Below are positions 39,836 to 51,451 of a stretch of 60,000 bases of DNA, piece after piece. The position numbers were made by a program, and so were the translations under genes. The notes below the pieces were generated by a model. It was not told the origin of the DNA. It did not search any database and saw only the letters and a program-made list of their open reading frames with translations. The first letter of the stretch is position 1. Every line of letters begins with the position of its first letter. The stretch lies in assembly GCA_009746045.1 (NCBI GenBank), contig RPFO01000080.1:1038920-1098919 (forward strand), in the 5' to 3' direction. Source of the stretch: Mesostigma viride (Eukaryota > Streptophyta > Mesostigmatophyceae > Mesostigmatales > Mesostigmataceae).

Positions 39836-41985
39836 CATCTTTTCATTAGAAATCTGACGACGCTCTGGAGGACTTCCCTGAAAAACGCGCCCACAAGCGC
39901 GCCGCGGAGGAGTTCGTCGACACGCTGGACATCCCGGCCGACTAGCCACGCCCAGCTGCCCGCTGCCGGCCCGGCATCGGCGCCCTTCGGCTCCTCGCTG
40001 GCAAGCTGCCCGCGGCCGGGGCCCTGCTGCCCCCCCACCGCCCGCCCCGCGCTTCACTAACCTGCACCGGCTCCCCGCCGTCATCCAGGCCCGGCAAACC
40101 CTGCGCGACAACCGCGACCCCGCCCGCTACGCCCGCCTCAAAGCCGAATACCACTCGGCCATCCGGCAGACGACCAAGGAGCAGGAGGACCTCCATGTCC
40201 GCGAGTACTTCGCCCACCTCCAGGACCAGCATGGCAAGTACGCCTGGACCCGCCTGCGTCACGCCCAACGGCCCGCCGGTGGCGCGCAGCCGGCGCCGCG
40301 GACAATCTCTGGCTCACCGCAGCAGCAGCTTGACCAGTGGTATTCCTCCCCGTCCCGGCTGCTCGGCGCCCCCGGGCCGCCGCCTCGGCCGCTTGGCCCT
40401 CGATCTGGCGGCCGCGCGCCTGGCGCCTGCGGGCGTCCCTGGGCCGCCCACGCCGCCCGCCGCTGAGCAGGACTACACGTCCCCGGCCCTGCATGACGGA
40501 ACCCCTGGCCGACCCCAAAGAGCTACCGCCGTTCACCGAGCTCAAGCTGAGCACCGCCGCCAAGCGACTCTGCGTCTACTACGCCGCCGTTGGCCCTGAC
40601 CAGCTCAGACCCCGCCCCAGCGGTGATTAAGCTGAGGGCGCTTGAGCACGTGGTTCCTGCTTGACGTCTGCAACCGGATCCTGCTTGCCGACATGCCGCC
40701 GATTCCTGAGTGGCATGCAGCACAGCTACCGTATTATGCTGTACAAAAACAAAGGTTCCCCTGACGACCCCGCCAACTTACCGAGGAGTCTGCATCCAGC
40801 TAGAGCGCCGCACTCAAGTTGTTCATGCGCATGATCCTCAACCGCCTTCGTTCTGCTCTCGACCGTCACCTAGGGGAAAGTCAAATGGGCTTTCGTCCTG
40901 GGCGCAACACCGTCATGGCCATAGATCTTCGTCGCGCGTCGCCTCTTTGAGGAAATCGCTCTCCTGCAACCTGGTGAGTTTCCCGCCATCCATAATCTTC
41001 CTCGACTTCATCAAGGCTTTTGATTCTGTCCTCTGGGACGCTCTATGGGCTGTCCTTGCTCACGCTCGCGTCCCCACTCGGCCTGATTACCGTCATCCAC
41101 ACGCTGTATGATGAGGGGTCGACCACTTCGGTGCGCACGTCAACACGGCTTTACCCCGCCATGTCCACTGCAGACCGGTGTCTGGCAGGGTTACGTCCTG
41201 TCGCCGTACCTGTTTATGATTGTAGTGGATTATGTTCTGCGCCAGGCACGTGCTCGCTTTGCTAGCATTGCAGGCCGTGTCCCGGCCGGCCTAGCGATCA
41301 CGAACAAGCTTGGGGAAGGGGGGCCGACTAACAAGCAGAATTTAAGTAGCTGATCGACCTCATTTATGCCGACGACATCACACTCATCGAGAAGCCGGAG
41401 TCTGCCCAACTTTGGCTGGACTGCCTGGCGTTCGAGGCTCGGGCGGTTGGTCTAGAAATCAGCCCCAAAACGGAGGCCCTGGCCCTCGGCATGGCAGGGC
41501 CCGCACCCTCACTCCGCCTCTTAGACGACACCGAGGTCAACTACCCTACTTCAGGCCGCTTCAAGCTGCTTGGCAGTTGGCTTCCCGACTGCGAGGACGA
41601 CCTGACGACACGGATCGGCATGGCGTGGGCGCAACTCCATGACCACCGCCGCTGGTGGAGCAACCCCGCCCTACCCCTGATCGTCAAGTGTGACCTCTTC
41701 TTGTGAAAGATCGTCATTCTGACGATCCTGGCCTATGGTGCCGAGACCTGGACACTGACGCAGGAGCTGGAGCAACAACTCGACGGCAATGTCACCAAGA
41801 TGCTGCGCAAGGCCCCTTTGGTTTGCACATTAGTAATGAGGATTTGTACGCTGATTTGCTCTAATAATGTTTCCCACATGATTAGGCACAGGCGCCTGGG
41901 CCTAGCCGGGCACCTGGCCCGCACAGTAAGTAAGTACTTGCGTGTCATGCTGCGCAAAGGCATATGCCACGGAGTACTATGCTAA
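39836..41985 (+). pseudogene. LINE ORF2 reverse transcriptase, broken
   Basis: Frame changes are frequent but RT blocks appear in order: a pre-RT helical stretch (RYARLKAEYHSAIRQTTKEQ), ILNRLRSALDRHLGE then GFRPGRNTV, FLDFIKAFDSVLWDAL (motif A), YADDITLIE (motif C, the catalytic Asp pair), KLLGSWL, and AYGAETWTLT in the thumb. The order and wording are of non-LTR retrotransposons. No intact endonuclease domain is visible upstream. It is head to head with the ORF1 remnant, so the two are separate insertions. Confidence 0.85.
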
Positions 41986-42060
41986 TCTAATTAGAAAAAA
42001 ATAATTACACAAAAGTTTAAACAAATATCGTCTGCATCATTCCCCAACCATTAAGCACTA

Positions 42061-42930
42061 GATGGGGATGTAATCCTCATCCGAGCGGTCCTCTACTGTA
42101 ATGGCAGACGAGGCGGTAGTGTAGCGGCTATCCTCAGGGCCAATAACCTCCACCTGCGGACTTCTACCCTGGCTAGCAACGGGCCGCAGGGCCCGTGGGG
42201 AGAAAACAGGAGCATACCCCTCAAGAAGGTGCTTATCGCAGACGGCAGCCCATTTCTCCTTGTCAATCATGCGGGCGCGGAGTACGGATAGTCCCAGAAG
42301 CCCTGCATCTTCAAGCCTGAGTTGTGTCACATAGGTCCGGGTCGCGCCGCGCCGGTGCCCGGCGCGCGCAAGTTTGCCAGTGGGGTGCGATGGGAAAAGG
42401 GGACCCTGCCATAGGAGGAGGTGTCTACCTGGTTGGCCCGTCTTAAGCCCCCCGGCAGGGCCCACATTGGTATTCACCTGGTCTGTGCGGGCAAGATGGC
42501 CGGCAAAGAGGCGGCGGTGTCGGATGGTATGGGTGACAAGAGGGAGCTCGCAGTTGAGCTCGGCCCGAGTGCGGCGTTCTTGGTAGCGGACGCCGAGGAT
42601 ATGACGGAGCATTCGAGTGACACGTGCCGTCAAGCTGCTGGCTCAGCGCCTGGTCGATCCAGGGTCCACGCCTCGCAGCCGGGTAAAGGAGGATGCTGAG
42701 GACAAGGGACTTGAACAGAATGCGCTTGCGTCGCTCACTCAGGTAGAGGCAGGTCCAGAACCTGTCGAGGCGGCGGAGGTGTCGCGTACTCGTGCCAAAC
42801 TCCCTGCACTGACAGTAGCCCACGACCTCGTTGGCCCTCATGAGGTATGGCTGCATGTGTGATCGATGGGCCACATGCTAGCCTTACCCCACTAGTGCTG
42901 CCCACTTTTCTAAGACGAGAAGCCAGTGCC
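42061..42930 (-). pseudogene. LINE ORF2 C-terminal fragment
   Basis: Read leftward: RRLDRFWTCLYLSERRKRIL, FKSLVLSILLY (thumb), then in another frame MTARVTRMLRHILGVRYQER, TIRHRRLFAGHLAR and a conserved tail ending DEDYIPI with stop at 42061. The IRHRRL-x-GHLAR motif matches the + strand LINE at 41873-41930 (IRHRRLGLAGHLAR). It contains a 125-bp repeat that recurs at 44049. Confidence 0.8.
42780..42904. repeat. 125-bp direct repeat, copy 1 (TG...CA ends)
   Basis: TGTCGCGTACTCGTGCCAAA to AGTGCTGCCCA matches 44049-44179 except for a 6-bp difference near CTGTGCACATATGTG. Homology continues a few bases beyond (CTTTTCT). On the minus strand the 44049 copy follows the gypsy stop codon and a purine-rich tract (GAGGGGGGGAGAAAAG), where a 3' LTR would begin. 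Confidence 0.6.
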
Positions 42931-44048
42931 AACTGCACTTCTCAAAAAGGTGAGACCTGAGAGTGAGGTATGACTAGGTTAGGCTTCACACTGTGTTCTT
43001 TGTTGCAAATGAAATAACGTTTTTATTACCAATACTCTACCTAACTTGGCAGCCCTGTTTCAGCAATGGCTGGGCTCGATGAAAGAAAGGAGGGCTGGCC
43101 ACACTTGCCACGCACCACCATGACCAAGACAGAGTTCAAGGATCCACACAGAGCTACATCCAACGCCCTGGTGGAAACACACACTTATCCCAATGAATGC
43201 CTTACACTTACGCAATATCTTGCGTCAGCCTTACCTCGTAGCCACGCTCAGTATCTGATCCTGACGACAACCGCTTTGTCGTCCATACTGCTTCAATTAC
43301 ACCAAAGCTACTCCGTGGCACTCGGCTTTGGTCAGCACCAAGACCTAAAAGTACACAAAATCCTAAGTCGTTGTCTGCAACGACTCCCTGTTCCGCATAT
43401 GAAACATATCATCTAGCACTTTCTCTTTAGACGACAAAATCAACTAGACAACCTGGGTAGGCCAGAAATCCCAGACGACAAAATGCCCTTGTCGCAGAGC
43501 ACTCCAGTGTCGACTTGCCGACCCCTGAGCTTGCCAAACAACTATATCACCAACCAAGCATGTACGACAACTAGCTGGCCCTGACGAGAAAAGCTGCCTC
43601 GTCGCATTCACAAAAGCGGCTTGCCAGCCTGCCGAATATCAATGCCAATATTGCACGACATTAATTATCTACCTGCAGCGGACAGTTCTCGAAATCAATA
43701 ACGCGCCAGCTTGCGTGCACGTGCATGTTCAGCCTGCACGATCCGCATAATTGCCAGGCTGGCAGCCTATAGCTTGGTCCGTGTTGTAGTCCTGGCAGCA
43801 GCCAGTGCGTGCTGCTTGCCAGCATTGGCACTGACCTCCTGGTGACGCATGTCAGTACCGCTGTCACCTCCCAGTGCTGCGCGTCGCGCTACGGCGCATG
43901 CGTTGCTCCCGTAAGGCCCAAATGCCAAAGGCGTAACAACTCGCACACGCGCAATGCCTAGCTGCCTCGCCTCGTCCCCCGGGCCGGCCGCGTGGCGGCC
44001 CCGCGTAAAGCCAATATACTCGTGCGAATCGGAACGGCGCGCGACAGC
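42931..44048. other. No gene seen between the two direct repeats
   Basis: Short frames only. Scattered TTGTCG and GACAA words and no domain I recognise. It may be unrelated sequence lying between repeat copies. Confidence 0.3.
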
Positions 44049-44179
44049 TGTCGCGTACTCGTGCCAAACTCCCTGCACTGACAGTAGCCCACGACCTCGT
44101 TGGCCCTCATGAGGTATGGCTGTGCACATATGTGTGATCGATGGGCCACATGCTAGCCTTACCCCACTAGTGCTGCCCA
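44049..44179 (-). repeat. 131-bp direct repeat, copy 2; candidate short 3' LTR of the gypsy element
   Basis: On the minus strand it reads TGGGCAGCACTAGTGGGG to CGCGACA, with TG...CA ends, directly after a polypurine-like tract that follows the integrase stop. That is where a Ty3/gypsy 3' LTR belongs. 131 bp is short for an LTR. Confidence 0.45.
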
Positions 44180-44197
44180 CTTTTCTCCCCCCCCTCG

Positions 44198-46157
44198 CTA
44201 CCAAGTCCTTTGCTGGGTAGCGAGCAACAAAGTGGCAGTAGCTGCTTGAATCGCATGGGTGGTGAACCCCGCAGCAATGCACACAGGGAAAAACCAGGAA
44301 CCCTCAGGTACCTGAGACAGAGGGGGTTGAAGGCAGTGAAGATGCCAGCCGCAGTTGCAGTGATCACACAGCAACATGACCTCAGGCTGGTCGACCCGGT
44401 GACAAATTTGACACTGCGCATCGCGGATGCGCCTAGCGGTGTGCGGCTGGATGCTCCGTGCCAGGTGGGGCATGGAGCAAGGAGACAGGTTCGACACATT
44501 GTCAGTGGTCTTACTACCATCCGCACCTTCGAGGATGGCCACCCCCGAAGGCTTAATCTCCACAATGCGAAGGATGGTGGGCCCGGCCGTGACGTCCAGC
44601 GTGTGTTGGGGTTGAGTCCGCAGAAACACATACTGGCCGGGGTGGAACTGCAGCCGCCTGGCCATATACTTGCCACCCCGTCGCTGGGCGTACCGCAGTG
44701 TGTCGCGGTGCTGCGCGATCAACAGATTGTTCATCGCGATGGGCATCACCTTCTTAAATGTGGCGGCGCGCGCCACAACCTCCCGCAGCCACTCATTGGC
44801 GTCATCCCATTGAATCGGCTGGGGGTGAGCTTCCTGCACCTCAGAGGGCAACAATGGTGCCCGACCAAAGAGCAGAAAATAGGGGGAGAACTGGGCGAGG
44901 GATTCTTGTGGGCTCATCCGGTAGCCCATGGCGATCCAGGGTAGTTCCCTATCCCAGGTGGCCACACGTGCTGCTTGCAACGCCCATTTGCGCAGCGCCT
45001 GTTTGACTGTCTGAACCAAACGCTCAGCCAGTCCATTGGCCTGAGGGTGCTCCCGCGACGTGTGCCGATGATCGATGGAGCAGGAATCCAATAGCTCTTG
45101 GAATTCCCCACGAAATTCCCCGCCTTGGTCTGAAACCACCTCCGCCGGTGCCCCATACCGAGCAATAACATCCAGGAAGTAGGTGGCTGTGGTGGCGGCG
45201 TGCTTGTCGGGTAGGGGAATCAGTTCCAGCCACTTGCTGAACGATTCCACACACACCATGACGTAACGGTTGCCGGAAGTGCTGAGCTCAAAGGGCCCAC
45301 ACAAGTCGACGTGCCACCGGTAGAACAAGCCCCGGATGGGCAAGCTCATGAGCTCCTTGTCATGATGGTCCAGGTTGAAACGCGCTTTCGCGCGAGCACA
45401 CTCAGCACAACTGGCTACCTGCCGTGCGATGGCATGCTTCATGCCCGCCCACCAATAGACCCCACGCACCATGGCACCTGTGCGGTTGGCACCCATGTGC
45501 CCGAACCGCTCATGGTAATGTGCAACGAGGGCAGCACGCTTGTCAGGGGGCGGCACGACCAGCTTGCGGCGCCCCACAAGCTTGTAGACCTGGTTGCCCT
45601 CCCAGGTATAATTCACAGCCCGGCGCTCCACGCCCTCTTGCTCGGCTTGCCTCTGCGTCGGTGTCCAGTCAGCAGGGGCTGGAGAGGCAGGCAAACCCTG
45701 CACCCGCTCGAGAACCCTCCCATCCAGCCACACGTCCCCAGCGCAGCACTCCACCGCAATGGCGTGACTGGCGGCAGCATGCAGCACCACACAGCCCATG
45801 CTCGCCGGATCCACCGGCTGCGCAAGCGTGTCTTCAGCCAAATGAAGAAATATCACGCCCTGGGATGGCGGGAAAGCCGCTGGCCGTACGGGATTGGCGT
45901 AGCACGCAAACTCGGCCACGGCATCACTGCAGGAAAGCCATCGCGACTCGGAATCGCATGGCCCGGCTGCGTTGACAAAGACGACTGAGCCCTGTGGTCC
46001 CTCCGCGCCTTGCGCTCGCGCCCCCGTCCGGTCCTCTGACGTTGCCAAAGCATAGCGTGATAAGACATCGGCATTGGAATGGTCCACCCCAGCGCAGTGT
46101 ACAATGGTCATGTTATATTCTTGAATAATCATGGCCCAATGCGCCAGCTTGCCAGTC
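44198..46157 (-). CDS. Ty3/gypsy polyprotein: RNase H end, integrase, C-terminal PHD-like finger
   Basis: This is an intact frame of about 650 residues. It begins with the end of RNase H (TGKLAHWAMIIQEY, then HCAGVDHSNADVLSR). The integrase follows: a zinc module (AHYHERFGH, then CAECARAK), catalytic HVDLCGPFE, VSDQGGEF and HPQANGLAERLVQ (D, D, E). Late in the protein (about residues 585-632) CQICHRVDQPEVMLLCDHC then GWHLHCL and FFPVC form a PHD-like finger; the usual Cys in W-x-C-P is Phe. PHD fingers read histone tails, so it may guide insertion, as chromodomains do in chromoviruses. The protein-coding sequence is interrupted at 46157/46158 by an inversion; its upstream part is at 48744-51124 on the other strand. 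Confidence 0.9.
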
Positions 46158-46363
46158 ATGTGAGTGGTACTACGGGACGGTGGGCCTTGGGCTGGACCGG
46201 TTCCATGAGTTAGAATTAGTTGGCCAGTTTTGTATGGCCATTTCTAGTTCGTTAAGTTAAGTAGCAATTAAGTTATTGTTGCTGACGGCTCATGAGGCGA
46301 GCCCGGGTTACGCCGCCCTAAAGTGCCATTTGCACAATGTTCTAGGTCTCTTTTTCTTGTAAT
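46158..46363 (+). repeat. R repeat, left part of first copy
   Basis: ATGTGAGTGGTACTACGGGA through CTCTTTTTCTTG is identical or nearly so to 47542-47744. The rest of this copy is 47369-47491 (after a 1-kb insert) and, inverted, 51125-51175. Confidence 0.9.
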
Positions 46364-47368
46364 CGGATGTATGGGGTATGGGTATGGCGGATTACAAGAA
46401 ATTTAATGCTGCCCTAATCGCGTCAGCCTTTTGGCTGGCGGTGGCCGATTCGAGATGGCGCGTGACTGACATAGCTTGAACAGTCACGTGACTGTGCAAA
46501 AGAAATTAGAATTACCCTCGTCGGTTTTCTCCCCGCAGCTGGGTTCTTGGCCGACGAGAGACTATAAAATACTTCGCGTTTGCCTGCGCGTGGCACCTGT
46601 ACGGAACTCTGAAACCATGAGTAAGATTTCCGTGCCGCGCTGCAGTGCCTACCGCTTTGCTGCGGAATGTCGCAGCAGGGTTGCAGTTCCTGACTGCTGA
46701 CTGCCGAAGGAAGGGTGGTCGGGTTACTTTTAGTGGGCATTGTGATGGACGACAAGTCTGTCGGCCCTCGCGTAAGTAGAAAAATATTTACCAGCATCCG
46801 CTCTTATGGGTGCGTGAGGTCTCGGGAATGTGGTGGGGACAAATTCCGGAATTATGCAATATTTCGATTCAGACCGAGACTTAAGGGGCCAGTTTAACAG
46901 ACGGACCTGGGCCGGGCAGGACCAAATATTTTGGCCGGCCCAGTTGCGCTTGCGCTTTATCGGCCGCTGGGGTGTGTGATGAGAGCCTGCTCATCAACTA
47001 AAACCTGAAATATGGAAAGTTACTCCCCCAGGTGACAACGTTGACAGTAATCGAGATATGGTGGCATCGGGTGACGTCCTACAAGTTGTCGTCACGTTAG
47101 GGCGGCACTGGCCTTTGAGGGAGGTCCGTGATCGTTAAACGAGGCGTCTTCTTCCTTAAGTCTTTGCGTGCACATTCAACACCCTCTTTTACTGGCCGAG
47201 GGTGGAAGGCTGGGGGGGGCCCTGCAAAGGGTTATCGTGCATGAGGCTCGCTACAGCCGCCGGCGATTGTAATGGTCGTGACCGTTGCGGCAGGGCAGCC
47301 TCGAGAGCCACTGAGCGAAAGTGGTTGGCGGAGCTTTGGAGATAAAGCACCAGGAAAGGGGGGTTGGG
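46364..47368. other. 1-kb insert in R repeat with a TATA-like promoter
   Basis: This replaces the 37-bp C-rich spacer found in the other R copy. It starts with a small hairpin (TTCTTGTAATC and its inverse). It includes CACGTGACTG, then ACTATAAAATACTTCGC near 46560 followed 55 bp on by ATG, which looks like a polymerase II promoter, but the frame after it is short. No gene is recognised. Confidence 0.4.
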
Positions 47369-47491
47369 TAACGAGAACTACAATCAATCATGAAATGGGT
47401 GCAGCGTGGCAGGCTCACTCATGGGTTCTGTAATTGCCCACTTATTGTTTTAATCAAATGTTGGTGGATTGGTAATAGTGGGAATAGAATC

Positions 47492-47903
47492 GGTGTTCTC
47501 TGAACGTAGTTTCTTTATAACAGATGAGAATGAACGCCGCTATGTGAGTGGTACTACGGGACGGTGGGCCTTGGGCTGGACCGGTTCCATGAGTTAGAAT
47601 TAGTTGGCCAGTTTTGTATGGCCATTTCTAGTTCGTTAAGTTAAGTAGCAATTAAGTTATTGTTGCTGACGGCTCATGAGGCGAGCCCGGGTTACGCCGC
47701 CCTAAAGTGCCATTTGCACAATGTTCTAGGTCTCTTTTTCTTGTCCCCCCCCCCCTCCCCCTTCTTGTGTTTGTTTCTAGGGTAACGAGAACTACAATCA
47801 ATCATGAAATGGGTGCAGCGTGGCAGGCTCACTCATGGGTTCTGTAATTGCCCACTTATTGTTTTAATCAAATGTTGGTGGATTGGTAATAGTGGGAATA
47901 GAA
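47492..47903 (+). repeat. R repeat, intact copy (412 bp)
   Basis: It runs from CGGTGTTCTCTGAACGTAG to GGGAATAGAAT and directly follows the end of the first copy, so R is tandemly duplicated. It contains a C13-type run near 47745. It ends exactly where the 387-bp LTR-like repeat starts. Confidence 0.85.
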
Positions 47904-47904
47904 T

Positions 47905-48291
47905 TGACGATTAGGAGAACGCCAGATGTCAAGCAACTAACACGGCATACAATGCATCTAGAACTGGATTCAGTCATACGAAATATCCAACACGGAATAT
48001 TCGGCCGAGGATAGTACACCGTCGGCACCTAAGGTACGCAAAGTATTGTGCCGGAATTACAACTTCGGCACTACATAACTTTTGCTATACTGCACTATAT
48101 TCAGTGCTATAAGCTGTGCCGGAAAGCTCACGGCGGGCCCTACCAAGCCTATTTAATTATCGGCCAGAAAGACGGCAGGCGGGTGCGATTGTTAGGGACG
48201 CAACCCTAATACCTCCGTTTACAACATGATGGCCAGACACTACAAATGTAAACAGGCAGTTGGGCACACAGGGTGAAATTCACCTCTGACA
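47905..48291 (-). repeat. LTR-like repeat B, copy 1 (387 bp)
   Basis: TGACGATTAGGAGAACGCC to CACCTCTGACA has TG...CA ends. The inverted copy at 52350-52736 has the same length. The sense orientation is minus here, judged from the polypurine tract before the other copy. Undoing the 46158-51124 inversion puts both copies in the same orientation, as LTRs should be. Confidence 0.75.
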
Positions 48292-48743
48292 CGAATGCCA
48301 AGGCAAAACATCATTCCTACAATATTCCTAAGCACTAAACTCGCAGTAGGGACACTAGCAATGCGTTAATTCGACCCAGTTCACGCAATGTGGTTCCAAT
48401 TTGACGACTCAGGTCTCTCCGCTTTACTGGGTCAAAAACAGGCCATATATTCCACCAATTTGAGCGATTCCAACTACGGCCAAGCAAGGGAAAGGTCTCC
48501 TCTACTTGCTAATTCGTTTTCGAAAGGAAAGGACGATTAAAACCTAAAGAAATCGTCTAATTCCGGGCAGGGCCTGCCCTTCCATTAACCATAATGCTAC
48601 CGAGGTGATACGACCAATTTTCCCCTAGAATTTGCCAAGTCCGGTCCAGATGCTGCGCCTCTACAGGGCAAAAGAGTCTAAAAAGAGTTAAAGCCCCCGA
48701 CCGACTAAGCTATGGCGGTCGGTCACGTTGAGCTTGAGAGAGG

Positions 48744-51124
48744 ATGAACACAGAGAGCTGCTGTCGGAGCTGGCCAACCACTATATACACCTGGCGCCAG
48801 GTATGGTCAGTCATCCTCATGACTGCGCTCCTCACCAGCTGTGTGTTCTCGGCGGCTCCGGCCTTTCAGTTCCTCGTGGCGAAGGCACAGCGGCAGGTGG
48901 GAGAGCGAGGCATTACGCCGGGAGCGGCGGCATACATGCTGTTTCAGTCGGCGGCCGTGCGCGGTCCCACGGTGGCTGTGCACAATGTCTCGAGCGCAAG
49001 CGACCCGGCAGCAAACCATCAATGGAGCGTCTGTGAGCACCTCACAGCTGAGCAACGTGCGAGGCTGCTCAAGTGGCTGGAAGGTGCGCGCAACGCGTTT
49101 GCATTCAGCAGTCAAGAGCTGGGATGCTACAATGGTGGGCAGATGCGGGTCCCCATCAAGTTTCGTTTAAGTGGCCAGCCGGAGCGGCTGCTTAGGTTTT
49201 AGCGGACAAGTGTTCGAAGCGCGTCATTGGTGAATTACTTGGGAACTTGGGTTTCCCCGCGAAACTCCAACCGCACGTTCAGATTTCCAAATCTCAAGTA
49301 AAGTTCGGCGCAACTTTCTGAACGGGGGCAGTTGACGAGCAGCATTCCTCCGGACGAATGAATTGCGTTCCATACTTGCGCAAAATTTTGAAAGGTAGCT
49401 TGCGTGCAGCCCTACTAAAATTTGCGCGGACGTTCAGATTTCCAAATCTCGGGTAAATTTCGGCAGAACTTTCTGAACGGGGGTAGTTGGCGGGCAGCGT
49501 TCCTCCAGACGAATGAAATGCGTTCCATACTAGCGCAAAATTTTGAAAGGTAGCTTGCGTGCAGCCCTACTAAAATTTGCGCGAAGTGTGGGACTGAAAA
49601 TTCGTAACGGAAACTTTTTGGTAGTTGCCGTCACTTCCTTTTGTGCAAACGTGTGGGAATGAAAATTCGTAACGGAAACTTTTTGGTAGTTGCCGTCACT
49701 TCATTTTGCGCGAGTGTTGGGCTGAAAATTCGTAACGGAAACTTTTTGGTAGTTGGCGTCACTTCCTTTGGTTCGACTGAAAATTCGCTGAAATTCGCTG
49801 AATTCGTACCGTAGCCTAATTTTTAGTACCTCGAAGTGACGGGGCACCTAAAAATTTGCCCACAAGTACACTTGGCAGCGCGCTCACTGGGAAAAATTGT
49901 ACAGCCGCTCCGGCGGGCCACTTGAACGAATTGTAATGCGCTGGACACCGATCAGCCACTGTTTCACCGACAACACCGGCTGAGTCAAGCTGAGCTGGAG
50001 TTTGTGCAGCAACAATGCGAGGAGCTGGAGGCTGCTGGCATCATTCGGTCATCCACATCCAACTATGCGGCCGCGACCGTCGTGGCGCCCAAGAAGGATG
50101 CGGTGACAGGTGAATGGACTGGGATGCGCATGGCGACGGACCTGCGGCAACTCAACGCACACACCCCGATGGACAGGTATACCCCATGCCGCGAGTGGAC
50201 GATGTGCTTGACCGGATATCGCCACGCGTGCAGTTCATCTCATCCCTAGACCTCCGCAGTGGGTTTCACCAAATCCAAGTAGCGGAGGGTGACCAACGCA
50301 AGCTCGCGTTCTGGGGGGGCCACCGACTCTATGAGTGGGTCAGGATGCCTTTCGGGCATAGGAATGCGAGTGCCATCTTTCAGCGTGCCATGGATCAAGT
50401 GTTGAATGGCATGCCATTCGCTGCGTGTTACATTGATGACGTGATCATCTTCAGTGAGACATTTGAGCAACACCTCCAGCACCTTGAGCAGGTGCGCATG
50501 GCACTGGCGCGAGCCAACCTAAAGCTGCATCCCGAGAAGTGTCGGTTTGCGCAGCGGAGCCTCGACTTCCTCGGACACCAGATCATTCCTGGCGGCAGAA
50601 CTCCACAAGCGGCCAAGGTGGAAGCGATCGTCAACGCGGCAACGCCCACGGATGTGGCGGGTGTGCGGGCTTACCTGGGGCTGGCGGGGTATTACCGAGG
50701 TTATATCCCCAACTTCAGCACCAAGGTTAAGCCACTGACGGAGCTGTTGAAGAAAGGTGCAGTCTGGGCATGCATGGGGTCCGGCGCAGCAACGCGCCAT
50801 TGAGACCATCAAGGCAGAGCTCACCTCAGCGCCGATACTCCGTCAGCCCGACTATGCCCAGCCATTTGTGCTATACACGGATTGGTCCAGGGTTGGACTT
50901 GGTGCTGTGTTGGCACAGAAGGATGTGCATGGCAAGGAACATGTGGTGGCGTATGCCAGCAGGAGCAACAACACGGCTGAGGCCAAGTACTCATCGTATG
51001 AGGGCGAGGCTCTGGCCGTGGTGTGGGCCATCAAACATTTTCGGCCATACTTGTTCGGGCGTCAGTTCACGCTGGTCACCGTCCATCAGCCACTGCAGTG
51101 GTTGATGACAATTAGTGCTAATCT
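48744..51124 (+). pseudogene. Ty3/gypsy reverse transcriptase and RNase H, interrupted
   Basis: The first part (to about 49165) ends LTAEQRARLLKWLEGARNAF and SSQELGCYNGG, the usual linker before RT. After a 760-bp insertion it resumes with LSQAELEFVQQQCEELEAAG, then RYPMPRVDD-type sequence, SSLDLRSGFHQIQVAE, MPFGHRNASAIFQR, YIDDVIIFS (catalytic Asp pair) and LDFLGHQI. RNase H follows: FVLYTDWSRVGLGAVLAQ and YSSYEGEALAVVWAIKHFRP. Breaks are a 2-bp insertion near 50178, a CATG duplication near 50770, and Val for Asp in TVHQPLQWLM. No gag or protease is seen. It ends at the inversion breakpoint. Confidence 0.9.
49166..49926. mobile_element. MITE-like TIR insertion in the RT gene, about 760 bp
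   Basis: The ends are TTTAAGTGGCCAGCCGGAGC and the inverse of TTCAAGTGGCCCGCCGGAGC, 25 bp with two mismatches. It sits exactly where the RT linker breaks. The interior has two copies of a 157-bp block (49276 and 49433 onward; CAGATTTCCAAATCTC, AACTTTCTGAACGGGGG) and three of a 62-bp block (GAAAATTCGTAACGGAAACT). A target duplication is not clear. Confidence 0.8.
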
Positions 51125-51175
51125 CGGCGTTCATTCTCATCTGTTATAAAGAAACTACGTTCAGAGAACACCGAT

Positions 51176-51451
51176 TGTATAATCGACAGCTGGCAACTTG
51201 TGCAGAATATTCTAGAACGTGCACCGCTGTCCCAATGTGCCTTGATAAGGAAGTGACACACCTACGTTGCACTTACCTTGCAGTCCGAGCCCAGTGTGGC
51301 TATGGATGCTATGGTCCCCACCCGGGAACCGCACCATGGCTTTGGCGGTGAAACGGTGGCAGTCCGTAACCTAAATATGCAATGAATAAACTGATTATCA
51401 ATTGTCTCAATCAGTCTTGACGACCAAGGAATTATATGAAAATTTCTGACA
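51176..51451 (+). repeat. LTR-like repeat A, copy 1 (276 bp)
   Basis: TGTATAATCGACAGCTGGC to AAATTTCTGACA, TG...CA, matched at the same length and strand by 52741-53016. It contains AATAAA near 51385, which supports a + orientation. Confidence 0.8.

Larger units (their letters stand above)
46158..51124. other. Inverted segment, 4,967 bp
   Basis: At the right edge RNase H breaks after WLMTISAN (51111-51123); at the left edge integrase resumes with TGKLAHWA on the other strand. Reversing 46158-51124 joins them in frame. The same reversal also joins two halves of another repeat (…GAACGCCG at 51125 onward, inverted, and ATGTGAGTGGTAC at 46158) into the junction seen intact at 47531-47553. Two independent junctions repaired by one operation is strong evidence. 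It could be a real inversion or an assembly inversion. Confidence 0.85.

Noticed and set aside
38505-41985. One complete LINE with ORF1 and ORF2
   Set aside because: ORF1 is on the minus strand and the RT on the plus strand, head to head, so they belong to different insertions.
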